A stretch of 40,938 nt of DNA from a virus (IMGVR_UViG_3300032268_000596:1-40938); one strand, 5' to 3'. Shown: positions 31,088 to 39,042, counted from the first letter of the stretch. Made by a program: numbers and translations. Notes: a model not told the origin generated them from the letters alone.

Positions 31088-32230
31088 ATGAATTTACTCA
31101 GAGGCATCACTGACATTTTTCCCGCAATTACACCTGAAGAATTTTTTGCATATCCAAAAAGAGTGAAGTTAGGATTTGACCCAACATCAAACTTTCTACA
31201 CCTGGGTCACTCTATTCTTCTTCGTAAACTTCAGGCATTTCAAAATCAAGGTCACTCGCCAGTAATAATTATTGGAGATTTTACTGCAAGAATTGGTGAC
31301 CCATCTGGTAAATCTAACACGAGAAAACAGCTTACAAAAGAGGAAGTAGAAGCAAATATTGATAACTTTATTCAAACAGTATCAAGATTTATTGACCTAG
31401 AAAAATCTGAATTAGTTTTCAATTCTCATCATTTAGAAACACTGAATCTTACCGAAATTATTAAACTTCAGTCTTTAATGACTGTTCAACAACTTATTGC
31501 CAAACAGGACTTTTCTAATAGAATTGAATCTCAAACTCCTATTGGTTTACACGAATTTATGTACCCCTTACTTCAGGGATATGATAGTCTTCAAGTACAA
31601 TCAGACATCGAATTGGGTGGAACAGACCAAAAATTCAATGTTGGTTTGGGTAGGGATGTTCAGAAACATTTTGGTTCTCAAACTCAACAAGTGGGTATGT
31701 TAATGCCAATTCTTGTTGGAACTGACGGAACCCAAAAGATGTCTAAAAGTCTTAATAATGCAATTGGAATTGATGAGCATCCAATTCAAATGTTCTCTAA
31801 ACTTGAAAAAATTCCTGACCATTTAGTTGATGACTTTATCACTCTTTTAACTGATTGTGAAATAAGTCAATTTTCTAGTAATCCGAGAGAGAAGCAGAAA
31901 CAAATGGCATTTGAGGTCGTCTCCATTTTTCACGGCAGTCGTAATGCAGTTAAGGCAATGAAGGATGCAGAATCTCTTGTTTTTGCCGGTTCAACTGATG
32001 CAGAAGTTCCTGAAGTTTCAATTAAAGATATTGAGTTTCCTTGCCGTTTAGTAAATGTGCTCAAAACCTTAAATTTGGTAGAAAGTACAAGTGATGCTAG
32101 ACGTAAAGTAAAATCTGGTTCTGTTAAATTAAATGGAGTTAAAATTGTAGACGAAAATCATATGATTGATGATACGATTTCCGATCAAATTGTGCAATTA
32201 TCAAAAAGTCAGTTTTTTAAACTCGTGTAG
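31088..32230 (+). CDS. tyrS: Tyrosyl-tRNA synthetase
   Basis: 380 residues, class Ic synthetase. HIGH-type motif HLGHS at 38-42, GDFTARIGDPSGK at 63-75, the Tyr-site region QGYDSLQVQSDIELGGTDQKFN at about 163-184, KMSKS at 217-221, and a C-terminal S4 RNA-binding domain from about 315 to 375. Complete though slightly short of most bacterial enzymes. It charges tRNA-Tyr; no tRNA-Tyr gene is in the window. Own early promoter. Confidence 0.96.
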   Translation: MNLLRGITDIFPAITPEEFFAYPKRVKLGFDPTSNFLHLGHSILLRKLQAFQNQGHSPVIIIGDFTARIGDPSGKSNTRKQLTKEEVEANIDNFIQTVSRFIDLEKSELVFNSHHLETLNLTEIIKLQSLMTVQQLIAKQDFSNRIESQTPIGLHEFMYPLLQGYDSLQVQSDIELGGTDQKFNVGLGRDVQKHFGSQTQQVGMLMPILVGTDGTQKMSKSLNNAIGIDEHPIQMFSKLEKIPDHLVDDFITLLTDCEISQFSSNPREKQKQMAFEVVSIFHGSRNAVKAMKDAESLVFAGSTDAEVPEVSIKDIEFPCRLVNVLKTLNLVESTSDARRKVKSGSVKLNGVKIVDENHMIDDTISDQIVQLSKSQFFKLV

Positions 32231-32240
32231 ACACTCCCCA

Positions 32241-32284
32241 AACTGGCACACGATTTCCCCGTTGTGCCAGTTTTCGTGTATAGT
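32241..32284 (+). promoter_or_regulatory. Early promoter with CTGGCACA box, copy 9, with inverted repeat
   Basis: CTGGCACA at 32243, TATAGT at 32279 (36 bases). AACTGGCACA (32241-32250) and TGTGCCAGTT (32263-32272) form a perfect 10-base inverted repeat that may also end the TyrRS transcript. Confidence 0.65.
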
Positions 32285-32307
32285 GAACGTGTACCATACA
32301 AAAAATT

Positions 32308-32556
32308 ATGAACTACCCTGAATTCCCTAAACCCCGATTAATCCGTGAAGATTTCTTACCAGAACGAGACTCAATGAATAATTATCGCATTAAAAAAATT
32401 ACCAAAGGTGACGGAAGCGTTTGTTATAGTCCCCAAAAGAAGGTCCTGTGGTTTTTCTGGGTAGACATTTCTAACACTGGTTCTTATTCAAGCAAACACT
32501 GGGCAAATGAGATTATTACTGAGGATTTCCAAAAATCACAAAAAGATAAAATATAA
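32308..32556 (+). CDS. Hypothetical protein (82 aa)
   Basis: First gene of the small early cluster. MNYPEFPKPRLIREDFLPERD and onward, with a Trp/Phe-rich centre (KKVLWFFWVDI). Early promoter copy 9 lies 24 bases upstream. Function unknown. Confidence 0.65.
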   Translation: MNYPEFPKPRLIREDFLPERDSMNNYRIKKITKGDGSVCYSPQKKVLWFFWVDISNTGSYSSKHWANEIITEDFQKSQKDKI

Positions 32557-32567
32557 TATCTTCAACC

Positions 32568-32623
32568 AGACACTTCCCAAACTGTCCCACCCGAACCAAC
32601 CCCGCCACCAAAGGTGTCATAAT
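32568..32623 (+). promoter_or_regulatory. Early promoter with upstream dyad, copy 10
   Basis: GACA-C-TT-CCCA-AA-C-TGTC dyad at 32569-32586; CATAAT at 32618 preceded by TGT (49 bases from the GACA start). Confidence 0.65.
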
Positions 32624-32645
32624 ACTCGCATAAGCAACCAAACCG

Positions 32646-32921
32646 ATGGAAACTGAAATTATTAACGGACACAGAGTAATTGTCAGTCACATTTTTCCCC
32701 GAAAAGAATTTAAAGTTTGAACTCGTTGGGTTTCTGTTGATGGCGCTAATCTTGTCGTAACGATTGATGAGATTAAAATCTATCCAGCATCAGACCACGA
32801 AGATGAACACTGGTATGAGATTTATTATTCGGGGGAACTAAGAGGTGAGAAATATGCTCATCATAAAGACCACTTTAGTTTTCAATGCAAATACTGTATG
32901 ATCTTCGAGAAAACCGTATGA
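32646..32921 (+). pseudogene. Small gene with in-frame TGA
   Basis: METEIINGHRVIVSHIFPRK... meets TGA at 32718-32720 (codon 25), then continues in frame as TRWVSVDGANLVV... for 66 codons to TGA 32919-32921, which overlaps the next ATG as neighbouring genes do. A single Trp-to-stop change would explain it. C-terminal part has CKYC. Function unknown. Confidence 0.6.
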
Positions 32922-33076
32922 AACTACAACTTGAATATATCAAAAAAGAGTTTTATACTCGTTATGGTAATGATAGTGCTTATGATTTGATTGAAAAAGC
33001 ATTTGCACTAGGATGGGAAATCGGTTATGATACTTCTAAAACCGAGTTCACAAACATTATTAAGAAGCTGAAATGA
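32918..33076 (+). CDS. Small hypothetical protein (52 aa)
   Basis: Start ATG 32918 overlaps the upstream stop (ATGA); stop overlaps the next start (33073). MKLQLEYIKKEFYTRYGNDS and onward. Function unknown. Confidence 0.6.
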   Translation: MKLQLEYIKKEFYTRYGNDSAYDLIEKAFALGWEIGYDTSKTEFTNIIKKLK

Positions 33077-33300
33077 CAGATACTGAAAAACTATTATTTC
33101 TCAACAGGGTTCTCAAACAATACGCAGAGGCAAAACACTGCTACGACAGAGATAAGTTTTATGATGTTTATGATGAGAGGGACATTAGTGAAATTGTGGA
33201 ACACGCAGAAGAATACGCTGAAATTCTCTTTGCCCACACTCTATTAGAACAAATTGGTGAAACTTTTGAATACCCTTGTATGGAGAAAGAAAATGATTGA
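33073..33300 (+). CDS. Small acidic hypothetical protein (75 aa)
   Basis: MTDTEKLLFLNRVLKQYAEA and onward; helical, acidic. ATGA overlap with the upstream gene. Function unknown. Confidence 0.62.
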   Translation: MTDTEKLLFLNRVLKQYAEAKHCYDRDKFYDVYDERDISEIVEHAEEYAEILFAHTLLEQIGETFEYPCMEKEND

Positions 33301-33796
33301 CCCATTTGATAAGTTAATAGAAGAAATCCGAGAGAAATATAGATTGTCTTGGGAGAAATCTCTAGAAGAATTTGAAAAGTTTTGTAAATTTCAGGATGAT
33401 GACTTCAAGTTTGCAATAAAATACGGACACTTTTTCCCGAGAATTACTCTTGAAAAGATTGTAGTAGAAGCAAAATCAAGAAAGTTGAGAGCCGAGTATA
33501 GTCTAGAGGTTCTTCCAGATATAGCGTCTTATAATCTGGATTCATTTAGGGAATTACTTTTTAAAATGCAAGAGGAAGAAAATTCAAAGAATTATAATTC
33601 CATCATAATGCACCCAGACATTGCTAAACTAATTGAAGATTACAATAATCAAAACGCCACTCAAAAATTCTTACAGAAAATTAAGTGGGGTTTTGATGAT
33701 TGTCGTGATAACTTTAGAAACTGGCGAGGACATATGAAAGGTGAAGATTGGGATTTTTGGGAGATTTTGAGTGGTGAGGAGACTGGTTATGAATGA
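33293..33796 (+). CDS. Hypothetical protein (167 aa)
   Basis: ATG 33293 preceded by GGAGAAAG; the upstream frame from 33254 is rejected. Charged and helical, with an acidic, Trp-rich C-terminus (GEDWDFWEILSGEE). The largest gene of the early cluster. Function unknown. Confidence 0.68.
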   Translation: MIDPFDKLIEEIREKYRLSWEKSLEEFEKFCKFQDDDFKFAIKYGHFFPRITLEKIVVEAKSRKLRAEYSLEVLPDIASYNLDSFRELLFKMQEEENSKNYNSIIMHPDIAKLIEDYNNQNATQKFLQKIKWGFDDCRDNFRNWRGHMKGEDWDFWEILSGEETGYE

Positions 33797-33935
33797 GAAG
33801 CGAACTGAAGCAGAAGAGTGTTGGAAAGAACTTTACGGAGATTATCCAGATAAAGATAATGAAAATTGGTATTTGTTTCTTGACTGGTGGGAGATTGGTA
33901 TGGATAGTCAGTGGTTAGATGAGGAACTCAAATGA
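33789..33935 (+). CDS. Small acidic Trp-rich protein (48 aa)
   Basis: MNEKRTEAEECWKELYGDYP and onward; 6 Trp in 48 residues. Overlaps both neighbours (ATGA at 33932). Function unknown. Confidence 0.58.
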   Translation: MNEKRTEAEECWKELYGDYPDKDNENWYLFLDWWEIGMDSQWLDEELK

Positions 33936-34105
33936 CTGATGCAACAATTACCTTCACAAAAGAACAGATAGAAACTCTTTGTCTTGTTTGCTCTTTTTAT
34001 CGTTCTGCTATGGATAAACATTCATTTGCAGAAAGCGATGTAGATAAGGTAAAAGAACTTCAAACACTTTTAATCAAAAAACGGAGGGAATTTGAAAATG
34101 ACTAA
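33932..34105 (+). CDS. Small hypothetical protein (57 aa)
   Basis: MTDATITFTKEQIETLCLVC and onward; helical. Start overlaps the upstream stop; ends seven bases inside the next gene, whose Shine-Dalgarno-like GGAGGG lies within it. Function unknown. Confidence 0.58.
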   Translation: MTDATITFTKEQIETLCLVCSFYRSAMDKHSFAESDVDKVKELQTLLIKKRREFEND

Positions 34106-34298
34106 CAAAGTAGGACACGAATTCTGGGCGATTATGACTAAGCGCCAGGATAGAGAGGTCTATGCTGACTTACATAAGACAAATCAGAAAATATATCTTG
34201 AGTATGAGGACGCTTTAGAGGATTTTTATTACGATGCGCACTTTAAAGAAAACTATCATATAGTAAAAATGATTGCTTATTTGGATGAGGAATTATGA
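34098..34298 (+). CDS. Small hypothetical protein (66 aa)
   Basis: ATG 34098 with GGAGGG at 34083. MTNKVGHEFWAIMTKRQDRE and onward; aromatic-rich. Stop overlaps next ATG at 34295. Function unknown. Confidence 0.6.
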   Translation: MTNKVGHEFWAIMTKRQDREVYADLHKTNQKIYLEYEDALEDFYYDAHFKENYHIVKMIAYLDEEL

Positions 34299-34528
34299 AT
34301 GATAAAACTTTGGTAGAATATACTGATGTTAAACGGGTAAATTTTTCTATAACTGAAAATGCCCAAGGATATACTGCAGAAGGAACCCTTAATATTATAG
34401 TTTTTATGGATGGTGGATTTCATCATTCCTTTTGCGTTAAAGCAAGGGAAAATAAATTAGTGATTAGTGAAGGTTTTGGATATTGCCCATATATACCTAA
34501 TTTTGAGGGGCGAGGAAACAGGTTATGA
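34295..34528 (+). CDS. Small hypothetical protein (77 aa)
   Basis: MNDKTLVEYTDVKRVNFSIT and onward, beta-type sequence. Overlaps the neighbours on both sides. Function unknown. Confidence 0.6.
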   Translation: MNDKTLVEYTDVKRVNFSITENAQGYTAEGTLNIIVFMDGGFHHSFCVKARENKLVISEGFGYCPYIPNFEGRGNRL

Positions 34529-34695
34529 ATAGTAAAAAAGATGATTTAAGTATGAGTGGGTTTCATACTATTCAAATGGCGTTTTATATTTGGGGGTATA
34601 TTATGACTACGGATTTAGAAACTTTAAATAAAAGATGTAATGGTTTGACTGCATTTGATGACTTTTACATTTTATTGAATAATCGGAATTTATAA
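34525..34695 (+). CDS. Small hypothetical protein (56 aa)
   Basis: MNSKKDDLSMSGFHTIQMAF and onward. Starts in the ATGA overlap with the preceding gene. An internal ATG at 34603 could be an alternative start. Function unknown. Confidence 0.5.
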   Translation: MNSKKDDLSMSGFHTIQMAFYIWGYIMTTDLETLNKRCNGLTAFDDFYILLNNRNL

Positions 34696-34699
34696 GAGT

Positions 34700-34858
34700 A
34701 TGACCAAACTATCTTACGAAGAATGGGAAAAGGAGTACATTCAAAAAGAATGTACTATAACAGAAGAAGAGATTGAAAGTTCAAAAACCAAATATTATTG
34801 TGGTCTCAATACTTATGAGGAATTTAAAAGTCTTCTAAAACCCGAATACGAAAGATAA
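34700..34858 (+). CDS. Small acidic protein (52 aa)
   Basis: MTKLSYEEWEKEYIQKECTI and onward; strongly acidic helix. Stop overlaps the next ATG (TAATG). Function unknown. Confidence 0.58.
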   Translation: MTKLSYEEWEKEYIQKECTITEEEIESSKTKYYCGLNTYEEFKSLLKPEYER

Positions 34859-35007
34859 TGCCAAGATGATTAATCAAAATTGGGAACCCCCAAACGGCAG
34901 AAGAAATACTTAATAATATAAAAAAAGAGATAGAAAGGTGGTCAAAGTTAAGAATGCACTACACACTAAAAACAAAAATCAAACACAAAGGATTTAAGAA
35001 TGACTAA
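34858..35007 (+). pseudogene. Small gene with in-frame TGA at codon 4
   Basis: ATG 34858 is coupled to the upstream stop. MPR then TGA (34867-34869), after which the frame is open as LIKIGNPQTAEEILNNIKKE... to TAA at 35005-35007, overlapping the next start at 35000. Looks like a gene lost by one nonsense change. Confidence 0.5.
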
Positions 35008-35200
35008 CAGACCCGACTACATTAAATGCATTCAACATACACACGCCGACCGTAAGAGAACATCGTGGTGTGGTAAATCAATTTATTCCTTTGATTGGGT
35101 GTTCCAAGATATAGACCATGCGATTTATGCTACAATGAGTGAAGCACGACAAGTTCCGTGTCCAGAGTGTATCGCAGCAATTCGTGAGGTATTAAAATGA
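35000..35200 (+). CDS. Small Cys/His-containing protein (66 aa)
   Basis: MTNRPDYIKCIQHTHADRKR and onward. Two pairs of possible metal ligands: C10..H13/H15 and C54-PE-C57, with WCGK between. Resembles small zinc-binding-like early proteins of cyanophages. Function unknown. Confidence 0.65.
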   Translation: MTNRPDYIKCIQHTHADRKRTSWCGKSIYSFDWVFQDIDHAIYATMSEARQVPCPECIAAIREVLK

Positions 35201-35462
35201 ATATTAAACAATTGAAAGAAAACTAAATCAATTTCCAGAAGATATGGAAGTGATAATAGGAGACTGTGATTGGTATGAAAACGAATTCAATGTCAGTAAG
35301 ATAGAATTAAATCATTGTAACTATACAACAAAGTGGTCAAGTAATATTGATTATTTTTCTCAAGATGAAGATACTTGTGTATATAAAGACGAGATTGATG
35401 GTAAAATAGTATCTATAGAAATTCCTATGGAAAGAAAAGAGTTTGTAATCTTGGAGGTTTGA
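35197..35462 (+). pseudogene. Small early gene with frameshift near the N-terminus
   Basis: ATG 35197 (ATGA overlap) reads MNIKQLKEN then stops at 35224-35226. One more A in the run at 35219-35222 gives MNIKQLKEKLNQFPEDMEVIIGDCDW..., a typical phage early protein of about 88 residues ending at 35462. The downstream part could still be made from ATG 35244. Function unknown. Confidence 0.6.
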
Positions 35463-35463
35463 A

Positions 35464-35676
35464 ATGACTGACCTAATTGAAGCACTGCAAATTTTGTTGA
35501 AGTATGGTAATCCCAGATATCCTACTCATTGTGAGCACGATGTACTGACTATTGGGGAAATTGACCCACAAGATGTTTCCGAAGAGGATAAAGAGAAACT
35601 CGATGAACTTGGATTTTTTATATCAAATCAAGATGGAGAAGAATGTTTCCGCTCCTTTAGGTTTGGTAGTTGCTAA
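35464..35676 (+). CDS. Small acidic protein (70 aa), cyanophage type
   Basis: GGAGG at 35453. MTDLIEALQILLKYGNPRYP... with THCEHDVLTIG near residues 21-31 and EDKEKLDELGFF near 41-52; ends FRFGSC. I have seen this pattern in early proteins of T4-like cyanophages. Function unknown. Confidence 0.7.
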   Translation: MTDLIEALQILLKYGNPRYPTHCEHDVLTIGEIDPQDVSEEDKEKLDELGFFISNQDGEECFRSFRFGSC

Positions 35677-35689
35677 TCCTTACTAAATG

Positions 35690-35746
35690 GGACACTTCTC
35701 AAACTGTCACACTGCTCCTTGTGTGCAGTGGATTTTGTGCTACGAT
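35690..35746 (+). promoter_or_regulatory. Early promoter with upstream dyad, copy 11
   Basis: Dyad at 35690-35709, right-half box CTGTCACA at 35704; extended -10 TGC-TACGAT at 35741 (50 bases from the GACA start). ATG of the next gene at 35776 has AAAGGA. Confidence 0.68.
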
Positions 35747-35775
35747 ACTCTCGTAACCGAAAAGGAACTCCCATT

Positions 35776-35946
35776 ATGACCGAGGAAGAACAAGAACTTC
35801 TAAAATCTTATCAACAAGAAATTGAGGGGTGTTTCAAAATCGCACAAAAACTTGATTCTCTCAATCCCGGACTTGCGGGTTCTTTTACTGGAACTCCAAG
35901 CGAAAGAATTGAACGACAACTTTACACTATTGGTATTTTCAAATGA
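35776..35946 (+). CDS. Small hypothetical protein (56 aa)
   Basis: ATG 35776 with AAAGGA at 35761; the frame from 35719 would begin upstream of the predicted transcript start and is rejected. MTEEEQELLKSYQQEIEGCF and onward. Function unknown. Confidence 0.65.
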   Translation: MTEEEQELLKSYQQEIEGCFKIAQKLDSLNPGLAGSFTGTPSERIERQLYTIGIFK

Positions 35947-36134
35947 CGAAACAAGACCTAAAAGAACTTCTAACTCCAGAGTTCCTTTCCACCCTTCATA
36001 CTGCTGTAGAATGTTGGGGTTGGAGTGGGGATATGGTAGAGGCGATGGATTTTTGTCGGTGGTGTTATGGTATGGTAGAACTACCAACACCAGAGTTTGA
36101 TATTGACTTTCAGATGGAGGGAAGGTATGATTGA
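35943..36134 (+). CDS. Small hypothetical protein (63 aa)
   Basis: MTKQDLKELLTPEFLSTLHT and onward, Trp/Cys/Met-rich middle, acidic end. ATGA overlap upstream. Function unknown. Confidence 0.62.
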   Translation: MTKQDLKELLTPEFLSTLHTAVECWGWSGDMVEAMDFCRWCYGMVELPTPEFDIDFQMEGRYD

Positions 36135-36264
36135 CTTGAAGTATAAGATTGCATTGGTTATATATTATGGTTCACTTACTGTTGCTGCAATTTTAGTATT
36201 ATGTTCTATTGTTTATAACACTTCGAGGGTTATTCAACTTCATACAGAGATGCAATCTCTTTAA
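36127..36264 (+). CDS. Small membrane protein (45 aa)
   Basis: MIDLKYKIALVIYYGSLTVA and onward: a single hydrophobic span (about 8-30). Overlaps the preceding gene by eight bases. Function unknown. Confidence 0.58.
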   Translation: MIDLKYKIALVIYYGSLTVAAILVLCSIVYNTSRVIQLHTEMQSL

Positions 36265-36298
36265 CTGAACATAAATCAAACATCTAGGAGTAACTGAA

Positions 36299-36490
36299 AT
36301 GACTGACGAACAAATCCTATCACTTGTGAAAGAATACTTTAATGCAGCTGGAGTAAGAGATGATGGTAGTTCTTCTGAATACTGTGGAACACCTGATACC
36401 TTCTTGAAGTTTGCCCGAGCGATCTATAAAGATGGATACGAAGACGGCAGATGGGATGAGGGTTGGGATATAATGATTGGAAACAAATGA
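36299..36490 (+). CDS. Small acidic protein (63 aa)
   Basis: GGAG at 36287. MTDEQILSLVKEYFNAAGVR..., with FARAIYKDGYEDGRWDEG at the C-terminal side, a pattern common among cyanophage early proteins. Function unknown. Confidence 0.66.
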   Translation: MTDEQILSLVKEYFNAAGVRDDGSSSEYCGTPDTFLKFARAIYKDGYEDGRWDEGWDIMIGNK

Positions 36491-36648
36491 TGACTAAAGA
36501 ACAACAAATCCATGTTATGATTATTCCTCAACTTGAAAGTCTTGCCTCGCATTTGTGGGATAATGAATATCCTAGTGGAGGTAAAAGATTGGATAAAATT
36601 GTAAAGGAACTTACTGATATTCTTGATGAAGGAGACGAACTGAAATGA
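36487..36648 (+). CDS. Small hypothetical protein (53 aa)
   Basis: ATG 36487 (ATGA overlap) or 36490. MMTKEQQIHVMIIPQLESLA and onward; helical, acidic end. Function unknown. Confidence 0.6.
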   Translation: MMTKEQQIHVMIIPQLESLASHLWDNEYPSGGKRLDKIVKELTDILDEGDELK

Positions 36649-36782
36649 CTAAAGTTCAATTTTTATTAATCTTATCTAGTATTTGGATATCACGAGGTTC
36701 AAGAGATAAAACATTTGCACTCGGTATCGGTGTATTTTATTTGATTGTTGCAATTATTATGGGACTTTTGGGAAATGGCTAA
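36645..36782 (+). CDS. Small membrane protein (45 aa)
   Basis: MTKVQFLLILSSIWISRGSR and onward; two hydrophobic parts (4-15 and 26-43) around a basic loop. ATGA overlap upstream; overlaps the next gene start. Function unknown. Confidence 0.58.
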   Translation: MTKVQFLLILSSIWISRGSRDKTFALGIGVFYLIVAIIMGLLGNG

Positions 36783-37004
36783 AAAACTATTCTTGGTTGA
36801 AGTTGCTAAATTCGCTTGGGTTTAGCAGAAAGTTCTGAAGAAGCAGAAAAGTTTGCAGATAAAATTTTAGATACTGAATACCTTAAGGAGGTTGATGTAT
36901 TTCCCTATACTGAAGAATACCTAAAGGTTTCTGGATGGGATAAGAATTGTCTGGTATATCATAATGGAACTAACGACATTACAGTTGGAGATACATTGGA
37001 ATGA
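36775..37004 (+). pseudogene. Small early gene with frameshift
   Basis: ATG 36775 reads MAKKLFLVEVAKFAWV then TAG (36823-36825). One more T near 36812-36814 gives a continuous protein ...AKFALGLAESSEEAEKFADK... to TGA at 37002-37004. The second part has no good start of its own. Function unknown. Confidence 0.58.
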
Positions 37005-37192
37005 CTTACTACAACGAAATTCTTAAAATTCCATCTTTGGACGAAACAAACTTTCAATAGTTCCTTTCAAATAATCAAAGACAAATCTTTGTATCTGAAA
37101 CGGAAGATTATGACTATCATTACTATCTTCCGAGTTATTGTATGATTTCTAAAAGTTCCAAAGCAGAAGGAAAGTTTGCGAGGCAATGCTGA
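37001..37192 (+). pseudogene. Small early gene with in-frame TAG
   Basis: MTYYNEILKIPSLDETNFQ then TAG (37058-37060), open again as FLSNNQRQIFVSETEDYDYH... to TGA 37190-37192. Both ends overlap neighbours in the usual coupled way, so the TAG looks like a recent break. Confidence 0.55.
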
Positions 37193-37495
37193 TGACTAAA
37201 CAATCTAAACGCATTCAATTTAGAGAAACTGAAATGATTGAAGATTTTTTAGATAATCTGTCTTACCAATCATTTTACTGGAAACGGTTTGGTGTTGCAT
37301 TTAGAAGTTGGCATTTTCGTATGACTACTCTCTCTCTCTGATGAGGATTTAAAAAATAAAGTTCCAAATAATCCATTGGGAATTTATAGCACTTATTGTG
37401 ATAACTCCATATGGAGTCGTGGTGATGGAGTTCAAAACTTTTGGAATGCCATTAACGAGGGGCATATTGATATGACTTATGAATTTTTTAATTGA
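37192..37495 (+). pseudogene. Small early gene with frameshift at a (CT)6 repeat
   Basis: ATG 37192 gives MTKQSKRIQFRETEMIEDFL... and stops at 37341 just after (CT)6 at 37328-37339. One more CT unit joins it to SDEDLKNKVPNNPLGIYSTY..., open to TGA 37493-37495 (about 101 residues). Slippage in the repeat would switch the gene. Function unknown. Confidence 0.6.
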
Positions 37496-37507
37496 GGAGA
37501 ATTTGAA

Positions 37508-37717
37508 ATGGCTCAAATAAACAAAGACTCATTCTTCTATTACTTTCTTCAAGAAACTGGTGGTCTTTATGGCCCGAGACAGTTAAACTTGATGATTGAA
37601 AAACTCAAAGAGTGGTTGCCCGAAAGCACAGAAGATGATGATAGTTGGGACTATGCTCCAGACTACTATATCGGACAAGGTGAGTACAAGCAGTTCCTTA
37701 TGGAGAAACTAAAATGA
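37508..37717 (+). CDS. Small acidic hypothetical protein (69 aa)
   Basis: GAGGAG at 37494. MAQINKDSFFYYFLQETGGL and onward, acidic. ATGA overlap with the next gene at 37714. Function unknown. Confidence 0.64.
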   Translation: MAQINKDSFFYYFLQETGGLYGPRQLNLMIEKLKEWLPESTEDDDSWDYAPDYYIGQGEYKQFLMEKLK

Positions 37718-38004
37718 CCGAGATCACAAAAGAACTAGCGGTTGTTCTTCATCATATACGACGAGTTATAGATGACGGTAACGGAACCCCCGTTTATTTT
37801 GGCGACGCAACAAAGGTTCGCATTGATGCAATTCTTGAACGATATGAAGAATCCTGTAAGACCCCAGAACCCGTAATCAACAGAGTAGAAGTAATCACTC
37901 ACGATGAAGGCAGAGTCTATGTCAACTGGGAGAAAAATAATCGTATCACCACATCACTACAGGATGATGGGAGAACCCTTAAAATTTTTGTAAACAAACA
38001 TTAA
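37714..38004 (+). CDS. Hypothetical protein (96 aa)
   Basis: MTEITKELAVVLHHIRRVID and onward; C-terminal half looks beta-stranded (RVEVITHDEGRVYVNW). Function unknown. Confidence 0.65.
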   Translation: MTEITKELAVVLHHIRRVIDDGNGTPVYFGDATKVRIDAILERYEESCKTPEPVINRVEVITHDEGRVYVNWEKNNRITTSLQDDGRTLKIFVNKH

Positions 38005-38010
38005 CCTAAA

Positions 38011-38343
38011 ATGAAATTTAATCTTAAAGACTTTTTAAACAAAAAAGTGACGGTAAAACTTTTTAATGGACAAATACAAACAGGAGTAATTCTTCGTAAT
38101 CCTGATGGGGGATTGTTTAGGTTTCAGTATTCCACAATAGAATCAAAATCTGACGACTCGTATAGTGGGTATTATGAAGAAACTATGTTGGTATTCAACA
38201 AATATACATCAGACGGCCTTTATATTCCAGACAGGGGTGGAGTCTTTTATAGGAACATTGTAGACATTCAACTTGCATCTGAACAAATGTCTACTAAACC
38301 TGAATTTACTATTGAACCTGAACTAATTGAAGACCTCTGGTAG
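38011..38343 (+). CDS. Hypothetical protein (110 aa), SH3-like
   Basis: MKFNLKDFLNKKVTVKLFNG then QTGVILRNPDGG..., a strand-turn pattern reminiscent of Sm/SH3-like barrels (guess from the pattern only). Ends at TAG 38341; the same frame stays open beyond it into the next gene. Confidence 0.62.
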   Translation: MKFNLKDFLNKKVTVKLFNGQIQTGVILRNPDGGLFRFQYSTIESKSDDSYSGYYEETMLVFNKYTSDGLYIPDRGGVFYRNIVDIQLASEQMSTKPEFTIEPELIEDLW

Positions 38344-38385
38344 ACTACGGCAAACTATAGAACATTTGCTAATGATGTTGCAGAA

Positions 38386-38778
38386 ATGATGGTTTCTGGC
38401 ACTAAAGTAAAAGTATCAAATCAGTGGGCAACCGCCCTCTCAAATTTCATTGATAAACTTGGTGGAGATAGTCCTGCTCTTTGGGAATGGAACGGCATTA
38501 CTCCAACTCCAGAAAAAGTAGTTGCGGTTTTACCCAAACTATTTGATTTTCATATGCAAATTGCTGCCGATAATGAACTGGAAGAGTGTTGTAAGTGGAT
38601 TAATGTTGAAGCGCCTTCCGCGCAAGATCTCGCAGACGATATTCGCGCTGCCCGTCGTCCTCAACCAACTCTAAAATCACAGGCATTGAAAGATTTTGAG
38701 ACTGTGAGGAAACATAGTGATTTGCTTCCTGAAATTCTTGATACTATTGAGAACGCTCTGAAATCTATTCCAGAATGA
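38386..38778 (+). CDS. Hypothetical protein (130 aa)
   Basis: ATG 38386 or 38389; no Shine-Dalgarno. The frame is open back to the TAG at 38341 and reads TTANYRTFANDVAE before the ATG, so the original start may be lost or a non-ATG codon used. Helical, with WEWNGITPTPEKVVAVLPKLFDFH near residues 33-56. Function unknown. Confidence 0.6.
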   Translation: MMVSGTKVKVSNQWATALSNFIDKLGGDSPALWEWNGITPTPEKVVAVLPKLFDFHMQIAADNELEECCKWINVEAPSAQDLADDIRAARRPQPTLKSQALKDFETVRKHSDLLPEILDTIENALKSIPE

Positions 38779-38784
38779 TTTATT

Positions 38785-39042
38785 ATGACTAACCTTAACT
38801 GTGAAGATATGAATGAAATTCATTATTCGGAAAAGGAACAAAAACTCTTTATTGCCCTTGGTTATGAAGACCTACTCACACAACAACCTATTGTTCTTTA
38901 TAGATTGGTTGCTCTCAATATATTCAAACAGGATAAAACTGGTAGTCTTGTGTGTACTGTCCGTAGATGTTTGAATGCCATTGATAACGGGTCGCCTCAC
39001 CGTCTCACAAAAGAATTTGTTGACATTATTCATAATGACTAA
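38785..39042 (+). CDS. Hypothetical protein (85 aa)
   Basis: MTNLNCEDMNEIHYSEKEQK and onward. Its end overlaps the AlaRS-like gene by eight bases. Function unknown. Confidence 0.62.
   Translation: MTNLNCEDMNEIHYSEKEQKLFIALGYEDLLTQQPIVLYRLVALNIFKQDKTGSLVCTVRRCLNAIDNGSPHRLTKEFVDIIHND

Noticed and set aside
32646-35007. TGA read as Trp (alternative genetic code) because two small genes have in-frame TGA
   Set aside because: TGA is the normal stop of many genes here, including coupled ATGA overlaps, and TAG and TAA also interrupt small genes.
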